From Campylobacterota bacterium (lineage in GTDB: Bacteria; Campylobacterota; Campylobacteria; Campylobacterales; Sulfurovaceae): a stretch of 6,097 nt of DNA. The position numbers and the translations under genes were made by a program. Each line of letters opens with the position of its first letter. Positions within the stretch are counted from its first letter, which is position 1. The notes below the pieces were generated by a model. That model had not been told where the DNA came from, did not search any database, and saw only the letters and a program-made list of their open reading frames with translations. This document shows positions 1 through 3,795 of the stretch, one piece after another. The DNA lies in contig WFMX01000246.1 in assembly GCA_015488875.1 (NCBI GenBank), positions 1-6,097 of the forward strand. Reading direction: 5' to 3'.

Positions 1-5
1 CTCCC
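1..5 (-). promoter_or_regulatory. Possible Shine-Dalgarno of a gene beginning outside the window
   Basis: The first five bases read GGGAG on the minus strand and end exactly at the window edge. Purine-rich GGGAG is unusual in this AT-rich stretch and sits at a sensible distance below the promoter-like box at 27-35. It would serve a minus-strand start codon a few bases left of position 1. The start codon itself cannot be seen. Confidence 0.3.
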
Positions 6-26
6 TATATATTAAATTATCAAAGT

Positions 27-35
27 AGTATAGCA
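27..35 (-). promoter_or_regulatory. Putative extended -10 promoter of a gene left of the window
   Basis: On the minus strand this reads TGCTATACT, an extended -10 (TGn followed by TATACT). A T-rich stretch lies just upstream, as is usual for sigma-70 promoters in Campylobacterota, which often lack a recognisable -35. It shares the TTGCTATA core with the promoter proposed for the SYLF gene. With GGGAG following about 20 nt downstream at the window edge, it plausibly drives a separate minus-strand gene rather than the Memo operon. Other TATACT-like strings lie nearby (about 55-60), so the exact box is uncertain. Confidence 0.4.
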
Positions 36-150
36 AGATAAAAATTTACTGTATAGTATATAATGCCTTTTAAATAGACAGAGTTTTGATTATATTTTAT
101 ATAGATAGTTATTGTATGGTTATTTTTTAATCATATCTCTCAAATCATAG

Positions 151-954
151 TCAATAAAATATAGCACTACCATATCCAACTACACTAGAGGTATCTCCGC
201 TATAGTCCGCACTAGTGCGATAGTCTATCAGTTTTGATCTGAGGTTTTGACTATTGGCTGATTCGATCATAGCCCTGATACCTGTCAAGCCACACGCTTC
301 GCAACCCTTGTCAAGTATAGTGTCATTTAGCCTTGCTATAGCTTTGAGGCAGATATTGTCAAGTCTTTCTGCCTTTTCTTTACTATAGAAGTGGCTAAGA
401 TCACTACTAATCACTACTAGATTGTCATCATCTTTGAGTAGATAAGTTAGGAGTTTAGATATCTTGTGCGATGAGATATCGCCATATATTATCTCTATCA
501 CCTTGGAGTTTGGTAGATAATATTTGACAAATGGCATCTGCACCTCTGTGGAGTGTTCACTACGATGTGCATCTGGGTCGAACCCTATATTGAAGCCCTT
601 TGATATCTCTATGAGGTATGTGGTATCTATCTCTATATCTCCACATGGTGTCTCATAACTCTCGAAGTAACTTCCACTCATACCTTTGAAGTAGTGCCTG
701 TGGCTAGGACCTATCACTATCACCCTTTTGGGGTGGCTATTGGGTGCTATACGATACGCCATATTTGCAGTATATCCGCTATATATGTATCCTGCATGTG
801 GTACTATGAGGGCTTTTGGTTTGGTATCAAAGATGTGATTTCTCTTCACACTCTTATCTATCATCTCATCAAATTTATGAAAATATATCTCCAATTTGGA
901 GCAGTTAGCAGGATAGAAAGAGCCATTGACTGCTGATCTTCTAGTGGGTTGCAT
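151..954 (-). CDS. Memo family protein (AmmeMemoRadiSam system protein B)
   Basis: This 267-residue protein belongs to the Memo/DUF52 family, related in fold to class III extradiol dioxygenases and predicted to be cytoplasmic. Family signatures run the whole length: RRSAVNGSFYP near residues 5-15, VPHAGYIYSG at 51-60, GPSH at 82-85, EHSTEVQMPF at 133-142, SSDLSH at 183-188, ACG at 220-222 and a C-terminal DTSSVVGYGSA block. H53, H85, D185, H188 and C221 correspond to the metal-site residues discussed for human MEMO1 (H49, H81, D189, H192, C244), so the site looks intact. The length is normal for the family. The ATG overlaps the end of the AMMECR1 gene by 14 nt, and an AAAGAG sequence lies about 7 nt upstream, which indicates translational coupling. 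In prokaryotes Memo is commonly encoded with AMMECR1 and a radical SAM protein. The biochemical role is unsettled: MEMO1 has been linked to copper and iron handling and redox. Family assignment is firm; the reaction is unknown. Confidence 0.95.
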   Translation of the reverse strand: MQPTRRSAVNGSFYPANCSKLEIYFHKFDEMIDKSVKRNHIFDTKPKALIVPHAGYIYSGYTANMAYRIAPNSHPKRVIVIGPSHRHYFKGMSGSYFESYETPCGDIEIDTTYLIEISKGFNIGFDPDAHRSEHSTEVQMPFVKYYLPNSKVIEIIYGDISSHKISKLLTYLLKDDDNLVVISSDLSHFYSKEKAERLDNICLKAIARLNDTILDKGCEACGLTGIRAMIESANSQNLRSKLIDYRTSADYSGDTSSVVGYGSAIFY

Positions 955-1513
955 CTCTGGACTCTTTGTATTTGATGGCTCTATAGATCTCTATATTTGG
1001 GTGCTGAGATAGACACTCCTTGTCCAGACCTGCTTTTTGACACAGTGACTCAAAAAATTTCTCAAATGTAGGCAACTGTTCCCACACTTGTGGCAGATAT
1101 GTAGCTCTATGCTTACCTAGCTTTAGCACTATGCCATCTTCCATAGGTGTCAACTTGGACTTTAGGTCAGCACTGTTTGTATACGATAACTCTTTGGGTT
1201 TTGACAAGATAGAGACTTCGATATTGATATCATCTAGCTCCTTTAGCGTGAGAGGAGCAAATCTACTATCACGAAGTGCAGAAGATTGTGCATTGGATAT
1301 GATATCTTTATATAGAGGCTGATAGGCTTCGAGTGAGCCTATACATCCTCTAAGTCTATCATCTTTTTTTGTAGTGAGTGTGATAAATGTAGCAGCATTT
1401 TTGTTGAGTTCTGGATGGCTCTCGCGTGCTTTCGCCAAATCAAAAAAGCTATCCGATCCCAAAGCTACAAGTATAGCAGCTTTCGCCAATCCTATGACTA
1501 CTTCACCCATCAC
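941..1513 (-). CDS. AMMECR1 domain protein (AmmeMemoRadiSam system protein A)
   Basis: This 190-residue protein consists almost entirely of one AMMECR1 domain. Diagnostic motifs are LRGCIG at residues 54-59 (near-invariant in the family, with C57), the SALRDSRFAPLTLKEL block at 78-93, IEVSILSKP at 98-106, a GIVLKLG strand at 127-133, ATYLPQVWEQLP at 137-148 and QKAGL at 159-163. The first codon is GTG (1511-1513), directly followed by ATG (1508-1510). A TAGG core lies 6 nt before the GTG and 9 nt before the ATG, so either could be the start, and the SD overlaps the stop codon of the preceding SYLF gene. The gap to that gene is only 7 nt, and the downstream Memo gene overlaps by 14 nt, so the three are probably one transcript. 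Human AMMECR1 is linked to an Alport-associated X-linked syndrome. The bacterial protein has been proposed to act with Memo and a radical SAM enzyme in an unidentified modification. No enzymatic activity can be claimed from sequence. Confidence 0.94.
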   Translation of the reverse strand: MMGEVVIGLAKAAILVALGSDSFFDLAKARESHPELNKNAATFITLTTKKDDRLRGCIGSLEAYQPLYKDIISNAQSSALRDSRFAPLTLKELDDINIEVSILSKPKELSYTNSADLKSKLTPMEDGIVLKLGKHRATYLPQVWEQLPTFEKFFESLCQKAGLDKECLSQHPNIEIYRAIKYKESRDATH

Positions 1514-1520
1514 ACTGTAC

Positions 1521-2063
1521 CTATCTTACTATTTTTGTAAATTTGCTACCCTCTATAGTGAGGTTATACATCAAGCCCTTGTTTCCAAAAACGAAACCTA
1601 CTACTGGCTTATTGAGTGTAGTGTTGCTGATATCTGCACCAGCACCCCACTTGACAAGTGCTACAGAACCATCTACACCTACTGTCCATCCATCTTTGTT
1701 TCTGAAGTCATTCAATGCTTTATCTGTCATAAATGCGATGATGATAGACTTTTGCTGTAGTCCAAATTGCAATCCTATAGATGCAGATGCTGTACTATAA
1801 TATAGGGTACTTTTACCACCTACACGCAATACACCCTCGCCATACTCACCACCTATGCCTATACCTGCTTTTACAACACTTGGGAATATCAATAGACCTT
1901 TGACCTTATTGTCAATAAATGTCATAGAGCCTTTCGCCTCTTTTGAGAACTGCTTTAGAGCCAAATCGGCCTCATGGTCTATCTGACCCGCTGTTTTTGC
2001 ATATAGAGTTGTGCCTACTAGTGATATAGCTACAAATGCTATAGCCAATTTCATCAATTTCAT
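1521..2063 (-). CDS. Exported SYLF (Ysc84-like) lipid-binding domain protein
   Basis: From the ATG at 2061-2063 this is a 180-residue protein. An in-frame ATG at 2084 would add seven residues, but it has no Shine-Dalgarno. The 2063 start has AAAGGA at 2070-2075 with 6 nt spacing and gives a proper signal peptide: KLMK, then a hydrophobic core to about residue 17, with cleavage likely after TTLYA (residue 22). The mature part is a SYLF/Ysc84 domain: KGLLIFPSVVKAGIGIGGEYGEG at about 56-77, the YYSTASASIGLQFGLQQ block at 88-104, AL..F at 116-120, DGSVALVKWGAGADI at 131-145 and KPVVGFVFGNKGLMYNLTIEGSKFTKI at the C-terminus. SYLF proteins bind phosphoinositides in eukaryotes; bacterial exported ones are annotated as lipid-binding, without a firm function. 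There is no lipobox, so it is probably periplasmic or loosely membrane-associated. It is the first gene of the likely SYLF-AMMECR1-Memo operon, read from its own extended -10 promoter. Confidence 0.9.
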   Translation of the reverse strand: MKLMKLAIAFVAISLVGTTLYAKTAGQIDHEADLALKQFSKEAKGSMTFIDNKVKGLLIFPSVVKAGIGIGGEYGEGVLRVGGKSTLYYSTASASIGLQFGLQQKSIIIAFMTDKALNDFRNKDGWTVGVDGSVALVKWGAGADISNTTLNKPVVGFVFGNKGLMYNLTIEGSKFTKIVR

Positions 2064-2069
2064 CGTGAA

Positions 2070-2075
2070 TCCTTT
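2070..2075 (-). promoter_or_regulatory. Shine-Dalgarno that fixes the SYLF gene start at 2063
   Basis: On the minus strand this reads AAAGGA, six bases before the ATG at 2061-2063. The alternative in-frame ATG at 2084 is preceded only by an A/T run. The site therefore decides the start, and the resulting N-terminus is a clean signal peptide. Confidence 0.8.
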
Positions 2076-2100
2076 ATTCGTCATAAAAATTTTGTTATAT

Positions 2101-2109
2101 ATTATAGCA
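2101..2109 (-). promoter_or_regulatory. Extended -10 promoter for the SYLF-AMMECR1-Memo operon
   Basis: The minus strand reads TGCTATAAT, a perfect TATAAT with the extended TGn motif, 37 nt upstream of the SYLF start codon. Transcription would begin near 2094, leaving a leader of roughly 30 nt. The upstream DNA is AT-rich with no convincing -35, as is typical of Campylobacterota housekeeping promoters. Assignment is by consensus and position only. Confidence 0.6.
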
Positions 2110-2134
2110 AATAATATTAAGTATATCTATCTTT

Positions 2135-2143
2135 TGGTATACT
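2135..2143 (+). promoter_or_regulatory. Extended -10 promoter for the lipoprotein-porin pair
   Basis: The plus strand reads TGGTATACT, an extended -10 box preceded by a short T run (CTTTT), 34 nt before the lipoprotein start codon. No clear -35 lies 17 nt upstream. It faces away from the SYLF promoter at 2101-2109; the two -10 boxes are only 25 bp apart, so their polymerase footprints would overlap. Confidence 0.55.
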
Positions 2144-2165
2144 TTTTACAATATTTCACAAAACC

Positions 2166-2173
2166 AAAGGAGA
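2166..2173 (+). promoter_or_regulatory. Strong Shine-Dalgarno for the lipoprotein gene
   Basis: AAAGGAGA lies four bases before the ATG at 2178. It is the best ribosome binding site in the window and suggests high expression of the lipoprotein. The following porin gene has no comparable site. Confidence 0.8.
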
Positions 2174-2177
2174 ATAT

Positions 2178-2567
2178 ATGAAAATAGTTACAAAAACTAC
2201 CCTTTTAACATCCATGCTAATCGCTACTGGTTTGAGCTTCACTGCATGCTCTAGCACCACACAACCACAACCACAGCAAACACAACCACAGCAACAAGTT
2301 AAGCAGAAGCCTCAGATCACACAAGAACAAAAAAACAGTATATATAAAAAGGCTATGCGTAAAGTTGGTAGCGATATAAAGCAAGATCTCAATTATCAAA
2401 AGCTAGATCTCAGCACGCCTGAGTTGAAAAATTGGTTTACCGATATCACCTACAAACTATGGGATCATCAGATCACCAGAGGTCAGTTTGTCGCTTTCGG
2501 ACTCGAAAAGTTTCCTCAGCACTCATATGAATTCAATCTCATAGCAGATGGATTGAAGACTAACTAA
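2178..2567 (+). CDS. Small Pro/Gln-rich lipoprotein of unknown function
   Basis: I do not recognise this 129-residue protein beyond its architecture. It starts with a lipoprotein signal peptide (KIVTK, hydrophobic stretch, then LSFTAC) whose lipidated residue would be C24. The -3 position is phenylalanine, which is uncommon but tolerated. Serine follows the cysteine, which fits outer-membrane sorting by the E. coli +2 rule. Residues 25-45 are a Ser/Thr then Pro/Gln-rich tether encoded by a short imperfect DNA repeat. Residues 47-129 form a compact, mostly helical-looking domain with several aromatic residues (W65, W74, and the FVAFGLEKFPQHSYEF stretch) and the phrase TYKLWDHQITRGQF. It has a strong SD and its own promoter, and lies 6 nt upstream of an OprD-type porin gene, so the two are probably co-transcribed. 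An accessory or assembly role for the porin is possible but only inferred from position. Confidence 0.8.
   Translation: MKIVTKTTLLTSMLIATGLSFTACSSTTQPQPQQTQPQQQVKQKPQITQEQKNSIYKKAMRKVGSDIKQDLNYQKLDLSTPELKNWFTDITYKLWDHQITRGQFVAFGLEKFPQHSYEFNLIADGLKTN
2259..2297 (+). repeat. Imperfect short repeat encoding the Pro/Gln linker
   Basis: The unit ACACAACCACAGCAA occurs at about 2280-2294. A longer version with an extra ACCACA lies immediately before it, at about 2259-2279. They encode the PQPQQTQPQQQ tether of the lipoprotein. Such runs can expand or contract by slippage; the units preserve the reading frame here. It is a low-complexity coding repeat, not a mobile element. Confidence 0.6.
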
Positions 2568-2573
2568 AATGTA

Positions 2574-3752
2574 ATGAAAACAAAATCTGCTATAGCAGCC
2601 ATAGTCTACCCATACATACTCCTATCTAGTAGCTTGACCGAAGCTATGAGAGATGGGAGAGTGGAGACAGAGGGCAAGGTCTTCACCTATGATATAGACA
2701 AGCCAACACCAAACGATGCTTATGCTTCAGCAGTGGGTGGATATCTAAAATATAGTAGCGACACAAATAAAACTATCTATGTCGGTATTAGATTTCATGC
2801 ATCTCTACCCATAGGAGCCAATACCAATCCTCTAAAAACTGCCCTATTCGACAACGATGGTGATGGACTTGTGGTCAACAGTGAAGCATATATCGGATGG
2901 AGAGGAGAAGATCGTTCATTAAAAATGGGAAATTTGATGCTCAATACACCCATGATGAATGATGATACCACTCGCATAGTACCATGGAGCTACCAGGGGC
3001 TACTATATACTGGCAAAACCATACCAAATCTCAAGGTGCAATTGGCTCATGTCATCAATATACGCTCTCATACAAGTAGTGAATATACCAAAGAGAGTGC
3101 TAGTGGCGAGATAGGAGATAGTGTCACAATGTTAGGTCTACACTACAATGGCATAGATGATCTCAACTTGCACGGATACTACTACTATGATCCAGACCTA
3201 TACAGTACACTGTTTTTACAAACCGACTATCAATACAAGCTAGACGAAGAGCAGATACTATGTGCAAGTATACAGTATGTAGATAGTGGCGATGGAGGAG
3301 AGTTCGCAGATAGTGAGGGTAAAAATGGCGGTGACGACATCAGACTCATGGCAGCTAGACTCGGATACAACAGTGAAAATCTAAATATCTCACTAAACTA
3401 CTCTCAAAACTTTGGTCTAAGTGGTATCGTCAAAGGCTATGGTGGATTGACAAAAGTACATACCACTTCCATGATAGCAAATGGTAGAGGCAATTACAAG
3501 CCTGAGACTTGGATGATCAAGATGCTATATGAGCTACCCGCTACCACTTGGGGTGTCAGTGAATTTGGCTTCAACTATACAAGGACAAAAACCCATGATG
3601 TCAGAGGAAGCCAATTTGATGCACACTATCTACATTTCAAACAAAAATTTAACAACAAAGTATCACTATTTTTAAGGTATGAGAGTTTTGATTATCTTGA
3701 TGAGAGAGCAGACGAAAAGTATCTGAGATTGATATTTGCATATAGATTGTGA
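2574..3752 (+). CDS. OprD-family outer membrane porin
   Basis: This 392-residue protein resembles the OprD-type porins of Campylobacterota. Supporting features are a signal peptide (K2, K4, hydrophobic core to about residue 20, likely cleavage after LTEA at 24), the ASAVGGYLKYSS segment at 51-62, and the SEAYIGWRGEDRSLKMGNLMLNTPMMNDDTTRIVPWSYQGL block at 103-143. The latter matches the family's conserved strand-turn-strand with a GrqxLxTP...D.R..P..F.G pattern. The rest shows alternating aromatic/polar beta strands typical of a barrel, ending LRLIFAYRL. It would form a substrate channel in the outer membrane; the solute cannot be told from sequence. At 392 residues it is slightly short for the family (often about 420). 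A perfect EF-hand-type loop, DNDGDGLVVNSE, occupies residues 93-104. The gene starts 6 nt after the lipoprotein stop and lacks a visible Shine-Dalgarno, suggesting coupled translation. It ends 43 nt from the convergent kinase gene. Confidence 0.82.
   Translation: MKTKSAIAAIVYPYILLSSSLTEAMRDGRVETEGKVFTYDIDKPTPNDAYASAVGGYLKYSSDTNKTIYVGIRFHASLPIGANTNPLKTALFDNDGDGLVVNSEAYIGWRGEDRSLKMGNLMLNTPMMNDDTTRIVPWSYQGLLYTGKTIPNLKVQLAHVINIRSHTSSEYTKESASGEIGDSVTMLGLHYNGIDDLNLHGYYYYDPDLYSTLFLQTDYQYKLDEEQILCASIQYVDSGDGGEFADSEGKNGGDDIRLMAARLGYNSENLNISLNYSQNFGLSGIVKGYGGLTKVHTTSMIANGRGNYKPETWMIKMLYELPATTWGVSEFGFNYTRTKTHDVRGSQFDAHYLHFKQKFNNKVSLFLRYESFDYLDERADEKYLRLIFAYRL
2850..2885 (+). other. EF-hand-type calcium-binding loop within the porin
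   Basis: Residues 93-104 of the porin read D-N-D-G-D-G-L-V-V-N-S-E. This meets the 12-residue EF-loop rule: acidic at 1, 3 and 5, glycine at 6, hydrophobic at 8 and glutamate at 12. It falls just before the conserved SEAYIGW strand, so it probably lies in a surface loop or turn. There are no clear flanking EF helices, so it would be a stand-alone loop like those of dockerins and thrombospondin repeats. Calcium binding is inferred. Confidence 0.5.
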
Positions 3753-3795
3753 TCTGAGAATGCTATATGGTAGCGAGGTCAAGGAACTGCAAAAG
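3753..3795. other. Short convergent intergenic gap without a clear terminator
   Basis: Only 43 bp separate the porin stop from the kinase stop. The best inverted repeat is a four-base stem, GCTA/TAGC (3762-3765 with 3771-3774), with no T tract on either side. I see no bidirectional Rho-independent terminator, so transcripts from the two genes may overlap or end by another mechanism. Confidence 0.5.

Larger units (their letters stand above)
1..150. other. AT-rich intergenic region at left edge
   Basis: No coding region is supported here. The stretch is very AT-rich and lies downstream of the Memo gene on the minus strand. I looked for a Rho-independent terminator for the SYLF-AMMECR1-Memo operon and found no GC-rich stem followed by a T run on the minus strand. 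What it does hold is a minus-strand promoter-like box near 27-35 and a possible ribosome binding site at 1-5, both pointing out of the window to the left. Confidence 0.6.

Noticed and set aside
694..936. Plus-strand open frame of 80 codons inside the Memo gene
   Set aside because: It lies antisense to a gene with strong family motifs throughout, and its Cys/Tyr/His-rich composition and lack of a ribosome site mark it as a shadow.
1374..1760. Plus-strand open frame of 128 codons across the AMMECR1/SYLF junction
   Set aside because: It is antisense to two well-supported genes, with no recognisable domain or start signal.
2064..2084. Upstream ATG at 2084 as the start of the SYLF gene (adds MTNKGFT)
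   Set aside because: It lacks a Shine-Dalgarno, whereas the ATG at 2063 has AAAGGA at ideal spacing and gives a standard signal peptide.
2259..2297. CA-rich repeat as a CRISPR-like or regulatory array
   Set aside because: It is a short in-frame low-complexity repeat encoding a Pro/Gln tether, with no spacers.
3721..3759. Direct repeat ATCTGAGA at 3721-3728 and 3752-3759, considered as a target-site duplication
   Set aside because: It is eight bases with no insertion between the copies, the first copy lies within the porin coding end, and chance is a sufficient explanation.
3762..3774. GCTA/TAGC inverted repeat as a bidirectional terminator
   Set aside because: The stem is only four base pairs, and there is no T tract on either strand.
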